Assembly (NCBI GenBank): GCA_902570125.1
Contig: CACFXK010000003.1
Span: forward strand, 38,849 to 102,848
Direction of reading: 5' to 3'
DNA: 64,000 nt
DNA from: an uncultured Pelagibacteraceae bacterium
Lineage (GTDB): Bacteria; Pseudomonadota; Alphaproteobacteria; Pelagibacterales; Pelagibacteraceae
The position numbers and the translations under genes were made by a program. This document shows, piece by piece, positions 1 to 10,292 of this stretch. The notes under the pieces were generated by a model that was not told the DNA's origin, ran no database searches, and saw only the letters and a program-made list of their open reading frames with translations. How positions within the stretch are numbered: the stretch's first letter is position 1; the number at the start of each line of letters is the position of its first letter.

Positions 1-55
1 ATTTGTAATATTAATGTTTTGTATTAATAGTGCCACCTAAATTATAGATAAAATT

Positions 56-1429
56 ATGACTTTAGTAAAAAAAATTAAAGATAAAAAAGTTAACTTTGAA
101 TTCAATAAAGAATTTATCAAAGTAGTGACAGACAAGATTTCTTCAAATGATGCAGAATTTATCACTAATTCATTTAATGATATGCACCCTGCGGATGCAG
201 CGGATATTATTGAACATTTAAATGAAAACGATAGAGAAAGTTTAATAAAATTAAATAATTTTAAAGTTGATCCTGAAGTTTTTGTTGAACTGAATGAGTC
301 AATACAATCTGAATTGATTGCATATTTATCATCAGAGTCTATTGTAAATATATTAAAAAATCTAGAATCTGATGATGCCATTAAAATTTTAGAAAATGTT
401 GATGAAAAAGATAAGAATAGTATTTTAGGATCTCTTCCACCAAAAGACCGGTTCGCCTTATTAGAAAGTTTAAGCTACCCAGAAGACTCAGCTGCACGAA
501 TAATGCAAAGAGAATTTACTGCCATACCAAGCAATTGGTCGGTTGGTCAGACAATAGATTATTTAAGAGAAAATAAAGATTTACCTGAAGAGTTTCTAGA
601 AATTTTTATTGTAGATGAGAACTTTAAGCCTATTGGAACTGTGCCATCTTCAAAAGTGCTTAGAACTCCAAGAGAAGCAAAGATGATGTCAATAATGTCT
701 GAGTCTCAACTTTTAATACCTGTTGATATGGATAAAGAGGAAGTTGGAAATTTATTCGAAAATTATAATTTAAGCTCTGCTGCTGTAACTGATAAAAATG
801 ATAAATTGGTGGGCATGATAGCTTATGATGATGTTTTAACAGTACTTAAAGAAGAAGCTGAAGAAGACGCATTAAGACTTGCTGGAGTAGGAGATGAAGA
901 AATAACTGATGGTGTAATTACAAAAACTAAGAGAAGATTCAATTGGCTTTTATTAAATTTATTCACAGCCTTTTTAGCCACTTATTGTATTAGTTTATTT
1001 GGTGCTACCATAGAACAGATGGTTGTTTTAGCTTTTTTAATGCCTATTGTTGCATCAATGGGAGGTAATGCTGGTATGCAAACACTAGCTGTAACTGTAA
1101 GATCTTTAGCTACACAAGATTTAACAAAAAATAATTTTACTAATAATATAATTAAAGAATTTAACATAGGTGTTTTAAATGGAATTATCTTTGCAATTAT
1201 AAGTTCTTTAATTGTTTATTTCTGGTTTAATGACATTCAACTTGCATTAATAATATCAATATCAATGGTTTTAACAATGATAGTAGCTGGACTTTTTGGA
1301 ATTTTAATACCAGTAACTCTAAATAAGATGAACATAGATCCTGCTATTTCCTCTAGTGTTTTTGTGACTACCATTACAGATGTAATAGGTTTTGTTTCTT
1401 TTTTAGGTGTTGGTGCTTATTTTTTATAA
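56..1429 (+). CDS. mgtE: Magnesium transporter MgtE
   Basis: 457 residues, the usual size for MgtE, an inner-membrane Mg2+ channel gated by cytoplasmic Mg2+. A helical N domain (about 1-125) is followed by a CBS pair (about 130-255; it contains 'EEFLEIFIVDENFKPIG') and then about five membrane segments from residue 285. The pore signature 'SMGGNAGMQTLAV' lies near residue 340, and the conserved Asp of the last helices is in 'TDVIGF' near the C-terminus. No Mg-responsive leader is visible in the 55 bases available upstream. The stop directly abuts the end of convergent panC. Confidence 0.95.
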   Translation: MTLVKKIKDKKVNFEFNKEFIKVVTDKISSNDAEFITNSFNDMHPADAADIIEHLNENDRESLIKLNNFKVDPEVFVELNESIQSELIAYLSSESIVNILKNLESDDAIKILENVDEKDKNSILGSLPPKDRFALLESLSYPEDSAARIMQREFTAIPSNWSVGQTIDYLRENKDLPEEFLEIFIVDENFKPIGTVPSSKVLRTPREAKMMSIMSESQLLIPVDMDKEEVGNLFENYNLSSAAVTDKNDKLVGMIAYDDVLTVLKEEAEEDALRLAGVGDEEITDGVITKTKRRFNWLLLNLFTAFLATYCISLFGATIEQMVVLAFLMPIVASMGGNAGMQTLAVTVRSLATQDLTKNNFTNNIIKEFNIGVLNGIIFAIISSLIVYFWFNDIQLALIISISMVLTMIVAGLFGILIPVTLNKMNIDPAISSSVFVTTITDVIGFVSFLGVGAYFL

Positions 1430-2242
1430 CTAATAATTATCAATTAATCTAACATTGTCTATTTTATAAGCTACAAAAAGCCTATATTTATTTTTGAAAT
1501 TATTAAGCTTTAAATTTTTTTCGTCTCTAAATTCTAGATAATCAATTTTAATTTTGTATATTTTTTCTAATTGTTTTTTGTAATCAGGTAAATTTAAAGC
1601 TAACTTAGAAGCTTTTGATTTTGATCTATACTTAATTTTTTTCAAAAATGATGCAATTTCTGAAGCTTTTTTAAAAGATCTCTTATTTAATAATTTGTTT
1701 CGAGTTGATAACGCAATTTTGTTATTTATTCTGACAGTTGGACATGAGTTAATACGTACCTTAAATTTTTTTGATAGGAATTTTTTTATTAGATATAACT
1801 GCTGATAATCTTTTTCACCCATATATAAATCTTTTGATTTTATAATGGTCAGCAATCTATTCATAACATTTAGAACACCCTCAAAATGACCAACCCTAAA
1901 TTTCGCACACAAAATCTTGTCTTTTTTTTTTAAATTAAATTTTTTAGCTTTAAATTTGTACATATCTTTAGCATTAGGTGTGAATAAATATTCTACATTT
2001 AATTTTTTTAATATAGCAATATCATTCTCAATATTTCTTGGATATTTCTTAAAATCATCTTTTTTATTGAATTGAGTAGGATTTACAAAAATACTTACAA
2101 TAGTCATTCTTTTTTTATTTTGTGAGGCTTTTATTAAGGATTTGTGACCCTCATGTATTCCACCCATAGTAGGTACAAATCCAATATTTTTATAGTTTTT
2201 AATCTCTTTATTTAAATCAAAAATGCTTGTAATTATTTTCAT
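1430..2242 (-). CDS. panC: Pantothenate synthetase PanC
   Basis: 270 residues. Joins pantoate and beta-alanine with ATP to make pantothenate, the precursor of coenzyme A. The N-terminal nucleotidyltransferase HIGH-type motif is in 'PTMGGIHEGHKSLIKAS', followed by 'SIFVNPTQFN'. The later 'LSTRN' takes the place of the KMSKS-type loop. The protein is very lysine-rich, as usual in this AT-rich genome. It stands alone, divergent from galU across about 34 bp and convergent without a gap with mgtE. No panB lies in the window. Confidence 0.93.
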   Translation of the reverse strand: MKIITSIFDLNKEIKNYKNIGFVPTMGGIHEGHKSLIKASQNKKRMTIVSIFVNPTQFNKKDDFKKYPRNIENDIAILKKLNVEYLFTPNAKDMYKFKAKKFNLKKKDKILCAKFRVGHFEGVLNVMNRLLTIIKSKDLYMGEKDYQQLYLIKKFLSKKFKVRINSCPTVRINNKIALSTRNKLLNKRSFKKASEIASFLKKIKYRSKSKASKLALNLPDYKKQLEKIYKIKIDYLEFRDEKNLKLNNFKNKYRLFVAYKIDNVRLIDNY

Positions 2243-2276
2243 TTTTTTAATATATGTTTATAAATAAATTATCTTT

Positions 2277-3092
2277 ATGATTAAACAAGCCATTATTCCA
2301 CTAGCTGGATTAGGAACAAGACTTTTGCCTTTGACTAGTGTCTTTGCTAAAGAGTTACTACCTATAAATGGCAAACCTGGAATTGAATATATTCTTGATG
2401 AGTGCATAGATGCTGGAATTACAGAAATAATTTTCATTATTTCCAAAAAAAAAGAAATGATAAAAAAATATTTTTATAATGATAATTTTTATAAATCATT
2501 AATTAAAAAGAAAAAGGATCCAAGAATAATAAAAGAATATAAAAAAATTTTAAAGTATAAAAAAAAAATCAAATTTGTTTATCAAAATAAACCCTTAGGA
2601 ACTGGTGATGCTGTCTTTAAAACCAAAAAATTTATTAAAAATAAATATTTTTTAATGCTCCTTCCAGATGACTTAATTATAAAAAAGAATTGCTCAAAAG
2701 ATATGATCAAAATACATAAAAAATATAAAGCCTCTGTAATGGCCAGTATGACTGTTAGCAAAAATAACGTAAATCGTTGGGGAATATATTCTTCATCCAA
2801 AAAAATTAATAATCAGAATTTTATAATTTCAGATGTTATAGAAAAGCCAAGTACTAAAGAAGCCCCATCTAACAACGCTGTAATTGGAAGGTATATACTG
2901 AACAAGGGTATATTTAAAATTCTTAAAAATCAAAAAAAAGGCAAAGGTGGTGAGATTCATATCACTGACTCAATTAAAACAATGATTGATAATAAATCAT
3001 TATTCATTGGTCATAAATTTTCAGGAAAATATTTAGATTGTGGTTCTATGACTGGTTATATCAATTCAACGTTAGAAATTGCAAAATTATGA
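2277..3092 (+). CDS. galU: UTP--glucose-1-phosphate uridylyltransferase GalU
   Basis: 271 residues. Makes UDP-glucose from UTP and glucose-1-phosphate. The N-terminal nucleotide-binding loop is 'PLAGLGTRLLPLT', followed by the conserved 'AKELLPINGKPGIEY', then 'LPDDL' and 'VIEKP' typical of bacterial GalU. Its stop overlaps the ugd start (ATGA), so the two are translationally coupled and turn glucose-1-phosphate into UDP-glucose and then UDP-glucuronate. These precursors would serve surface polysaccharide made by loci such as the island at 42-49 kb; that link is inference. Confidence 0.95.
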   Translation: MIKQAIIPLAGLGTRLLPLTSVFAKELLPINGKPGIEYILDECIDAGITEIIFIISKKKEMIKKYFYNDNFYKSLIKKKKDPRIIKEYKKILKYKKKIKFVYQNKPLGTGDAVFKTKKFIKNKYFLMLLPDDLIIKKNCSKDMIKIHKKYKASVMASMTVSKNNVNRWGIYSSSKKINNQNFIISDVIEKPSTKEAPSNNAVIGRYILNKGIFKILKNQKKGKGGEIHITDSIKTMIDNKSLFIGHKFSGKYLDCGSMTGYINSTLEIAKL

Positions 3093-4384
3093 AAATTTGT
3101 ATGATTGGATCAGGTTATGTAGGGTTAGTCAGTGGTGCATGTTTTGCTGAACTCGGCAACAATGTCACTTGTGTAGACAGCAACTTAAATAAAATAACTA
3201 ATCTAAAGAAGGGAATAATTCCAATTTACGAGCCAGGGTTAGAAGAATTAATTTTAAGAAATTTAAAGCAAAAAAGGCTTCAATTTTCGTCAAATATATC
3301 AGAGTCTATTAAAAAAGGAGATCTTATATTTATATGTGTTGGAACTCCCACTAAAACTAAATCTAACGAAGCGGATCTAAAATATGTATTTCAAGTTGTA
3401 AAAGATATAAAAAGGAATCTAAACAAATATAAAATAATCGTTACTAAATCTACAGTGCCAGTTACTACTGGTGACAGAATTGAAAAATTATTAACAACTA
3501 ATAAAAATAAAAAATTATTCGATGTTGCTTCTAACCCTGAATTTCTAAGGGAAGGTGAGGCTATCAGAGATTTCATGTTTCCTGATCGAGTTGTAGTTGG
3601 TACAAATAGCAAAAAGGCTAATAATATTTTAAAAAATTTATATTCTCCAATTATTAAAAAGAAGGGTATATATTTCAACACATCAAGACGTGCAGCCGAA
3701 GTTATAAAATATGCATCCAATGCATTTCTAGCAACAAAAATTACATTTATAAATGAAATTGCAAATTTATGCGAAAAACTTAATGTTGACGTTACCGATG
3801 TTTCGTTAGGTATTGGAACTGATGAAAGAATAGGAGCAAGATTTTTAAGAGCAGGACCAGGTTATGGTGGTTCTTGTTTTCCAAAAGATACACGTGCTTT
3901 AATTTCTACTTCAAGAAAATTTAAAACAAATCTTTCTATAGTTAAATCAACAATTAACTCTAATGAAAATAGGCACAAATATTTATTATCTAAAATTAGA
4001 GAAATATTGAATAATAATCTAAAAAGTAAGAAAATTACTTTTTTAGGCGTTACTTTTAAGGCTGGTACTGATGATATGAGAGACTCAGCATCTTTAAAAT
4101 TAATTCCGTATTTGATCAAAAAAGGATCCAAAGTTTCATATTATGAACCTACTGGAATCAAAAATGATTTTGATAAAAAAAAAGTAGCCTATTTTAATAA
4201 TATTAAAGATGCATGTAAAAATAGTGAACTTCTGATTATACATACAGAATGGAATGAGTTTAAGCAGTTAAACTTTAAAAAGTTGAATAATAAAAAGAAA
4301 TTTAAGATTTATGATTTAAGAAATTTATATTCACCCTCAAAAATGAAAAGTAAAAATATCAAATATTATAGTATAGGTAGATAA
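3089..4384 (+). CDS. ugd: UDP-glucose 6-dehydrogenase
   Basis: 431 residues. Oxidises UDP-glucose to UDP-glucuronate with NAD+. Begins with the Rossmann motif 'MIGSGYVGLVSG'; the catalytic cysteine is in 'GPGYGGSCFPKDTRAL' at about residue 260. The C-terminal UDP-binding domain has 'GVTFKAGTDDMRDSAS'. I chose the ATG at 3089, which overlaps the galU TGA and puts the GxGYVG motif at the N-terminus; an in-frame ATG at 3038 lies inside galU and adds 17 unlikely residues. Confidence 0.95.
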   Translation: MKICMIGSGYVGLVSGACFAELGNNVTCVDSNLNKITNLKKGIIPIYEPGLEELILRNLKQKRLQFSSNISESIKKGDLIFICVGTPTKTKSNEADLKYVFQVVKDIKRNLNKYKIIVTKSTVPVTTGDRIEKLLTTNKNKKLFDVASNPEFLREGEAIRDFMFPDRVVVGTNSKKANNILKNLYSPIIKKKGIYFNTSRRAAEVIKYASNAFLATKITFINEIANLCEKLNVDVTDVSLGIGTDERIGARFLRAGPGYGGSCFPKDTRALISTSRKFKTNLSIVKSTINSNENRHKYLLSKIREILNNNLKSKKITFLGVTFKAGTDDMRDSASLKLIPYLIKKGSKVSYYEPTGIKNDFDKKKVAYFNNIKDACKNSELLIIHTEWNEFKQLNFKKLNNKKKFKIYDLRNLYSPSKMKSKNIKYYSIGR

Positions 4385-4387
4385 CTA

Positions 4388-4846
4388 TTAAATCTCGAAT
4401 ATTGCGTCAACTTCAACCGCTACACCTAAAGGCAAACTATTAGTACTTACAGCAGCACGTGTATGTGTACCCTTATCCCCAAAGAGATCTTTAATTAAAT
4501 CTGATGCACCATTTATTACTTTTGGTTGTTCAATAAAGTCATCTGTAGAATTAACAAAACCTGTTAATTTAACGCATGATTTAATTTTTGATAAATCATC
4601 TGAACAGGCCTTTTTAGCCTGAGCAATTATATTTAAAGCACATCTTTGTGCAGCTTTGTAAGCCTCCTCTGTATTAAAGTCTTTTCCAACTTTCCCTCGA
4701 ATTAATTGTCCATCTGCATCGATTGATATTTGTCCTGAAATATAAAGTAAATTGCCAGAAATTTTTGTGGCAACATATGAACCAACTGGATCAGTTGCTT
4801 TAGGTAAAACTAAACCCATTTCTTTTAACTTTGTATCAATAGACAT
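4388..4846 (-). CDS. RidA family protein (YjgF/YER057c/UK114)
   Basis: 152 residues, somewhat longer than the core RidA of about 130. RidA proteins hydrolyse reactive enamine/imine intermediates released by PLP enzymes. Family features are 'GNLLYISGQISID' and the C-terminal 'HTRAAVSTNSLPLGVAVEVD', which holds the conserved substrate-binding Arg. It is the last gene of the minus-strand run pyrB-pyrC-plsY-topA, with its start overlapping the topA stop by one base. Its exact substrate cannot be told; it is probably a longer Rid subfamily rather than the archetypal RidA. Confidence 0.85.
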   Translation of the reverse strand: MSIDTKLKEMGLVLPKATDPVGSYVATKISGNLLYISGQISIDADGQLIRGKVGKDFNTEEAYKAAQRCALNIIAQAKKACSDDLSKIKSCVKLTGFVNSTDDFIEQPKVINGASDLIKDLFGDKGTHTRAAVSTNSLPLGVAVEVDAIFEI

Positions 4847-7407
4847 TATTTACCTTTCTTTTTCTTTTTATTCTTATCGTACTCTTTTCTTTTCTCAATT
4901 AAAATAAGAGCTTCTTCCATTGTTAATTCAATTGGGTCTTTTTCCTCAGGTATAGTAGCGTTTAATGATTTGTATTTAATATAAGGCCCATATTGACCTT
5001 TCATTATTCTTACTGGTTTTTTATCCTCTGGATGTTCACCCAGATCTTTAATCAAAGATGATGAAATTCTTCCAGGTTTTGCCTCAGCTATTAGAGTTAC
5101 GGCTCTATTAAGACCAATGCTAAATATTTCTTCAACATTTTCTAAACGTGCAGATTTATTTTCACACTTTAAATAAGGCCCAAAACGACCAACATTTACA
5201 GTAATATCTTTATCATTTTCTGGATTTTTACCTAAACTAATTGGAAGTGAACATAAATACTTAGCTCTATCTAAATCAATACTTTTAATATCAATTCCCT
5301 TGGGGATAGATACATTTTTCATATTATTATCTTCTTTTTTTATTTTTTTCTTTTTCTTTTTTTCTTCTTCAACATCATCAATTTCTTTTTCATATTGTAG
5401 ATAGGGACCAAATCTTCCATTTTTTAAATATATGTCTTTACCTATATCATTTTGACCAATTAATTTTGGTTCTGCTAAAGTTAATTGTTGAGCTGCTTTT
5501 GACTTTGAAAGAGGTCGAGTAAATTTACAATCTGGATAATTTGAACATCCAATAAAAGCACCACCACGAAAACTATTTTTTAAACTTAATTGACCACTAT
5601 CACATAATTTGCATTTTCTGTTAATTTTTCCATCTTTATCGACTTCAAATATTAATGAGCCTAAACTCTCATTAAGCATATCTAAGACTTCTCTAGTACG
5701 TTTCTCTTTAACTTCTGATACATTCAAGTTAAAATCTCTCCAAAATTCCTCCAAGACTTTAATCCAATTTTCTTTGCCAGCCGTAATATCGTCTAATTGA
5801 TCTTCCAATTTTGCAGTAAAATCATAATCAACATATTTTGAAAATAATTTTTCAAGAAAAGCAGAAAGTAACTTACCTCTATCAGTTGGAAAAAATCTTT
5901 TGTTTTCTATATCCGCATAACCTCTATTTGAGATTACTGATATGATACTAGCATATGTTGAAGGTCGTCCAATTCCTAATTCTTCTAACTTTTTAACTAG
6001 ACTTGCTTCTGAATATCTTGGTGGTGGCTGAGTGAAATGTTGTTCATCCGTAAAGTCATTAAACTTTACTTCACCTTTACCAACTTCTGGTAATATATTT
6101 TCATCATCTTTATTTTCATCTAATCTTGAAACCTTTAAAAAACCGTCAAATTTTAAAGTTGAACCACTAGCTTTACATATATTTTTATTATCTTCTGATG
6201 TTATTGTTATAGTTTTTCTATCAAATTTTGCTGATTCCATTTGTGAGGATAATGATCTTGACCATATTAAGTTGTAAAGTTTGTATTGATCTGTGCTTAG
6301 GTATTTTTTCATATCTTCAGGGACTCTACCAATTTCTGTTGGTCTGATAGCTTCATGAGCTTCTTGCGCATTTTTGGCCTTTTTGCCTGAATAATTTAAA
6401 GGGGCTGGTGGCAAATATGTTTCACCATAATTTTGAGTAATGAAATCTCTAAAAGTAGCTACAGCATCTTTTGATATATTAGTTCCATCTGTACGCATAT
6501 ACGTAATTAATCCAACAGTTTCTCCATCAATATCAATACCTTGATATAGTCTTTGAGCAATTTGCATTGTTCTAGAGGCTCCAAAACCCAGTTTACTTGA
6601 TGAAGTTTGCTGTAATGTAGAAGTGGTAAAAGGACCAGATGGGTTTCGTGAATAAATTTTAGATATTATATCTGTAATATTATATTTTTTATTTTTAATT
6701 AAATCTAAAGCATTATTGATATCTTCTTTATTTCTAAATGAGAATTTTTCAATTTTTTTATCATCTAGTTGAGTAATAGATGTATTTATATTCAGATTTT
6801 CCTTTGTTAAGAAATTTAAGTTAAGTGTCCAAAACTCATCTGGTTTAAAAACTTCAATTTCATGTTCTCTTTCTGTTAATAATCTAAGAGCAACAGACTG
6901 AACTCTTCCGGCTGACTTAGATCCTGGTAATTTTGTCCACAAAATCGGTGATATATTAAAACCTACTAAATAGTCTAGCGCTCTTCTTGCCATATAGGCA
7001 TCAACAAGTTCATTTTCAATATTCCTTGGATTGTCTATACCGTTTGTTACAGCTGTTTTTGTTATTTCATTAAAAACCACACGTTCTACTTTTTTATCTT
7101 TAAGAAGTTTTTTTTCATTTAAAAACTCTTTTACATGCCAAGCTATTGCCTCACCTTCTCGATCAGGGTCAGTAGCAAGGATAATTTTTTCTGAGTTTCT
7201 AGCAGTATCTGTGATTTCTTTTAAATATTTTTTTGAGAAACTGTCTATTTCCCAGATCATTTTAAAAGAATTTTCTGGATCAACTGAACCATTTTTTGAA
7301 GGTAGGTCTCTAATATGACCATAACTTGCCAAAACCGTGTAATCTGAACCTAGATATTTATTTATAGTTTTAGCTTTTGCGGGACTTTCAACAATTACAA
7401 GATTCAT
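4846..7407 (-). CDS. topA: DNA topoisomerase I
   Basis: 853 residues. Type IA topoisomerase that relaxes negative supercoils. The N-terminal TOPRIM domain starts at 'IVESPAKAKTI'. The catalytic tyrosine is in 'GLITYMRTDGTNIS' near residue 305, followed by 'AHEAIRPT'. The C-terminal part has one Cys4 zinc ribbon ('CKLCDSG' ... 'CSNYPDC'), a lysine-rich linker, and three repeats containing 'GRFGPYL' or 'GQYGPYIK'. In many alphaproteobacteria dprA sits between plsY and topA; here only 37 bp separate them. Confidence 0.96.
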   Translation of the reverse strand: MNLVIVESPAKAKTINKYLGSDYTVLASYGHIRDLPSKNGSVDPENSFKMIWEIDSFSKKYLKEITDTARNSEKIILATDPDREGEAIAWHVKEFLNEKKLLKDKKVERVVFNEITKTAVTNGIDNPRNIENELVDAYMARRALDYLVGFNISPILWTKLPGSKSAGRVQSVALRLLTEREHEIEVFKPDEFWTLNLNFLTKENLNINTSITQLDDKKIEKFSFRNKEDINNALDLIKNKKYNITDIISKIYSRNPSGPFTTSTLQQTSSSKLGFGASRTMQIAQRLYQGIDIDGETVGLITYMRTDGTNISKDAVATFRDFITQNYGETYLPPAPLNYSGKKAKNAQEAHEAIRPTEIGRVPEDMKKYLSTDQYKLYNLIWSRSLSSQMESAKFDRKTITITSEDNKNICKASGSTLKFDGFLKVSRLDENKDDENILPEVGKGEVKFNDFTDEQHFTQPPPRYSEASLVKKLEELGIGRPSTYASIISVISNRGYADIENKRFFPTDRGKLLSAFLEKLFSKYVDYDFTAKLEDQLDDITAGKENWIKVLEEFWRDFNLNVSEVKEKRTREVLDMLNESLGSLIFEVDKDGKINRKCKLCDSGQLSLKNSFRGGAFIGCSNYPDCKFTRPLSKSKAAQQLTLAEPKLIGQNDIGKDIYLKNGRFGPYLQYEKEIDDVEEEKKKKKKIKKEDNNMKNVSIPKGIDIKSIDLDRAKYLCSLPISLGKNPENDKDITVNVGRFGPYLKCENKSARLENVEEIFSIGLNRAVTLIAEAKPGRISSSLIKDLGEHPEDKKPVRIMKGQYGPYIKYKSLNATIPEEKDPIELTMEEALILIEKRKEYDKNKKKKKGK

Positions 7408-7444
7408 TATTAGTCAAACTACTTATAACTATTAATCTGTCAAA

Positions 7445-8020
7445 TTAATAAATTTTACTCTTGGTTTCTTCTTTATTTATTAATCTTTTTATATTTTCTC
7501 TATGTGTATAAAAAATTAAAACAAACATAATGATGAAAAAAATTATGTTATTTTGATTAACGATTAGTAGATAGATTGGAATTGAAATTGAAGCAAATAA
7601 TGATGATAGAGATGAATATCTTGATATTAAAAAAGTTAAAATCCAAATAGTTCCAAAAACTAGTGCATAATAAATATTTATAGAAATCAAAATCCCAACA
7701 AAAGTTGCTACACCTTTGCCACCTTTAAATTTTAGCCAAATTGGGAATAAATGTCCTAAAAATGCACAAAGTGCTGATATATATACTAGATCAGGATAAT
7801 TGAACTTTATATAGATAACAGGCACAACAGCTTTTGCTATATCTAAAACAAGTGTTAAATATCCCAATGACTTATTGCCAGTTCTCAAAACATTTGTGGC
7901 ACCAATATTTCCTGATCCTACATTTCTAATATCCGTTTTAAGTAAAATTTTTGTGAATAGATATCCAAAAGGTATAGAGCCAAATAGATAAGATACCAAA
8001 GCTGTTATTATATAATCCAT
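7445..8020 (-). CDS. plsY: Glycerol-3-phosphate acyltransferase PlsY
   Basis: 191 residues. Integral membrane enzyme that acylates glycerol-3-phosphate with acyl-phosphate (made by PlsX, present at 62.6-63.6 kb) to form lysophosphatidate. The three PlsY motifs are visible: 'SYLFGSIPFGYL', 'VGSGNIGATNVLRT' and 'FKGGKGVAT'. Hydrophobic segments alternate through the protein as expected. Its start overlaps the stop of the upstream dihydroorotase-like gene by one base, indicating one transcript. Confidence 0.95.
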   Translation of the reverse strand: MDYIITALVSYLFGSIPFGYLFTKILLKTDIRNVGSGNIGATNVLRTGNKSLGYLTLVLDIAKAVVPVIYIKFNYPDLVYISALCAFLGHLFPIWLKFKGGKGVATFVGILISINIYYALVFGTIWILTFLISRYSSLSSLFASISIPIYLLIVNQNNIIFFIIMFVLIFYTHRENIKRLINKEETKSKIY

Positions 8021-9309
8021 TATTCAGATTTAAATAATTCTTCGCCACTAACAAATGTACTTATTACTTTGCCTTGAAGTTTTTTGTCTTCAATAGGGGT
8101 ATTTTTTGATTTTGATATCAATTTCTCTTTTTTAACAACCCAAGGTTTATTTATATCTACAATACAAAAATCGGCATCATTTCCTGTTGATAAGCTACCT
8201 TTATTTATTTTAAGTATTTCTGCTGGTTTTGATGTTAAAGCTTTTATTATAGTTTCTAACTCAACCGATCCATTATGATATAATTCTAAACTTAAGGGCA
8301 ATAAAGTTTCTATTCCAGATGCGCCAGTTTCAGCTTGAGCAAAAGTTAATCTTTTATTTTCTTCATCTTCGGGTTTATGATCAGAAACAATAACATCAAT
8401 TGTTTCATCATTTAAACCCTGAACTAAAGCGTTTCTATCAGTTTCAGTTCTTAAAGGAGGTGATAATTTTAAAAAAGTTTTGAAATCTCCAATATCATTT
8501 TCATTTAATGATAAATTGTTTATTGAAACACCACAACTGAAGTTTACTTTATTTTTTCTTTCTCTGATTATATCTACAGATTTTGCAGATGAAATCTGAG
8601 AAATATGATACCTACAACTATTATATTCTAACAATGTTAAGTCTCTTTCTATAATTAACAATTCAGCGCTTATAGGAATTCCTTGTAGACCGAGTTTTGT
8701 TGCTATTATGCCATCATTAATCATTCCATCTTTTGATAATTCTGCATCTTCTGCATGTTGTATAATTAAGGATTTTAAATCTGATGCTGAATTCATAATC
8801 CTTTTCATAATTCTAGGATTTTGAATTGTTTTTACTCCATCTGTGAAACCAATTATTCCTTTATTCTGTAATAAACCAAATTCAGTCATATTTTCTCCCT
8901 CTGCTTTTACTGTTAATGCAGCTGTTGGATAAATATTAATTTTTGATTTATCTCTTCCTCTTCTTTTAAGAAAATCAACTATAGAAACATTATCAATTAC
9001 AGGGTTTGTATTAGGCATTGTAACAACTGATGTTACACCACCTGATAAAGCAGCTTCACTAAGGGTTCTAAAATTCTCTTTATATTCATATCCTGGTTCA
9101 CCAACAAAAACTCGCATATCTACAATGCCTGGAAATATATATTTTCCATTTAAATCTATTACTTTTTCTCTAGATGGAATGTTATTTGAATTTACTTTTT
9201 TTCCAACAGCTTCGATTTTTCCATTTTCTCCAATTATTATTCCTCCAATTTCATTTAAGGAATTATGAGGGTCAATTATATTTGCATTTATAAAGTATTT
9301 TTTTTTCAT
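8020..9309 (-). CDS. pyrC: Dihydroorotase-like protein (PyrC-like, HxH motif lost)
   Basis: 429 residues with an amidohydrolase TIM-barrel. In active dihydroorotases the first strand reads 'DxHxHxREPG'; here it is '[10 protein letters not shown]', so both metal-binding histidines are replaced. Other family residues remain: 'QHAED', 'YHISQIS' and 'VSDHKPED'. Overlap with pyrB (start codon inside the pyrB stop region) fits the alphaproteobacterial pyrB-pyrC pair, in which this protein may act as a structural partner of aspartate transcarbamoylase (PyrX-like). A catalytic dihydroorotase would then have to be elsewhere in the genome. Confidence 0.88.
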   Translation of the reverse strand: MKKKYFINANIIDPHNSLNEIGGIIIGENGKIEAVGKKVNSNNIPSREKVIDLNGKYIFPGIVDMRVFVGEPGYEYKENFRTLSEAALSGGVTSVVTMPNTNPVIDNVSIVDFLKRRGRDKSKINIYPTAALTVKAEGENMTEFGLLQNKGIIGFTDGVKTIQNPRIMKRIMNSASDLKSLIIQHAEDAELSKDGMINDGIIATKLGLQGIPISAELLIIERDLTLLEYNSCRYHISQISSAKSVDIIRERKNKVNFSCGVSINNLSLNENDIGDFKTFLKLSPPLRTETDRNALVQGLNDETIDVIVSDHKPEDEENKRLTFAQAETGASGIETLLPLSLELYHNGSVELETIIKALTSKPAEILKINKGSLSTGNDADFCIVDINKPWVVKKEKLISKSKNTPIEDKKLQGKVISTFVSGEELFKSE

Positions 9310-10250
9310 TTATTCACAAAAACCTTTAAGCAGGCCATCCTTACTGCTACGCCTAATTCAACTTGTTCTTTTATTACACTTTTGTTTATATCGTCCGCTA
9401 AGTTTGTATCAATTTCAATTCCTCTATTCATTGGTCCTGGATGCATTATTAAAGCATCCTCTTTAGCATATTGAATTTTATCAGGTGTTAAGCCATAATA
9501 TTCATAGTATTCTCTGTTGGATGATAGAAACGAACTTGTCATTCTTTCATTCTGTAATCTTAACATCATTACTATGTCGCAATCTTTAACTCCTTTTTTC
9601 ATATCAGAAAAAATATTTACACCAAATTTTTCAATTTCATTTGGCATCAAATTTGTAGGGGCCACGATATTCACTTCTGCACCTAACATGTTTAGAAGAT
9701 AAATATTTGATCTTGCTACTCTTGAATGTAGTATATCTCCACATATCGCAATTTTAAGACCTTCTATTTTTTTTCTTCTATTTATAATTGTTAAAGCATC
9801 CAATAATGCTTGTGTTGGATGTTCTCTTCTACCATCACCTGCATTTAGTACTGCACAATTAACTTTTTGAGATAGGAGGTTACAAGCACCTGAGTCTTGA
9901 TGTCTTATTACAATAATATCCGGGTGCATTGCATTTAAAGTCATGGCTGTATCAATTAACGTTTCTCCTTTTTTGATTGCAGAATTTGTAATATTCATTG
10001 ACATTACATCTGCACCTAATCTTTTTCCTGCTAATTCGAATGAGCTCTGTGTCCTTGTTGATGGTTCAAAAAATAAGTTTATTTGAGTTTTCCCTTTTAA
10101 AATATCTATTTTTTTATTTTTACTTTTATTCAATTCTATGAATTTAGAGGCTTCATTTAGAATAGTGGTAACATCACTAACGGATAAATCCTGGATACCT
10201 AATAAATGTTTTTGAGATATTTTAATAGCTTTTTTTGATTTAGTTGCCAT
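9306..10250 (-). CDS. pyrB: Aspartate carbamoyltransferase catalytic subunit
   Basis: 314 residues. Condenses carbamoyl phosphate with aspartate in pyrimidine synthesis. The carbamoyl-phosphate loop is '[15 protein letters not shown]', followed by 'DSGACNLL', '[12 protein letters not shown]' and the C-terminal '[12 protein letters not shown]', all canonical. The last codons overlap the start of the PyrC-like gene by 4 bp. With pyrE at 28 kb, two pyrimidine steps are encoded in this window. No regulatory pyrI gene is adjacent. Confidence 0.96.
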   Translation of the reverse strand: MATKSKKAIKISQKHLLGIQDLSVSDVTTILNEASKFIELNKSKNKKIDILKGKTQINLFFEPSTRTQSSFELAGKRLGADVMSMNITNSAIKKGETLIDTAMTLNAMHPDIIVIRHQDSGACNLLSQKVNCAVLNAGDGRREHPTQALLDALTIINRRKKIEGLKIAICGDILHSRVARSNIYLLNMLGAEVNIVAPTNLMPNEIEKFGVNIFSDMKKGVKDCDIVMMLRLQNERMTSSFLSSNREYYEYYGLTPDKIQYAKEDALIMHPGPMNRGIEIDTNLADDINKSVIKEQVELGVAVRMACLKVFVNK

Positions 10251-10292
10251 TAAAACTAACTCTATAACTATATAGTATTAACTATGCAACCA

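Noticed and set aside
1..55. Mg2+ M-box riboswitch before mgtE
   Set aside because: The available 55 bases are AT-rich and show none of the M-box helices; anything further upstream is outside the window.
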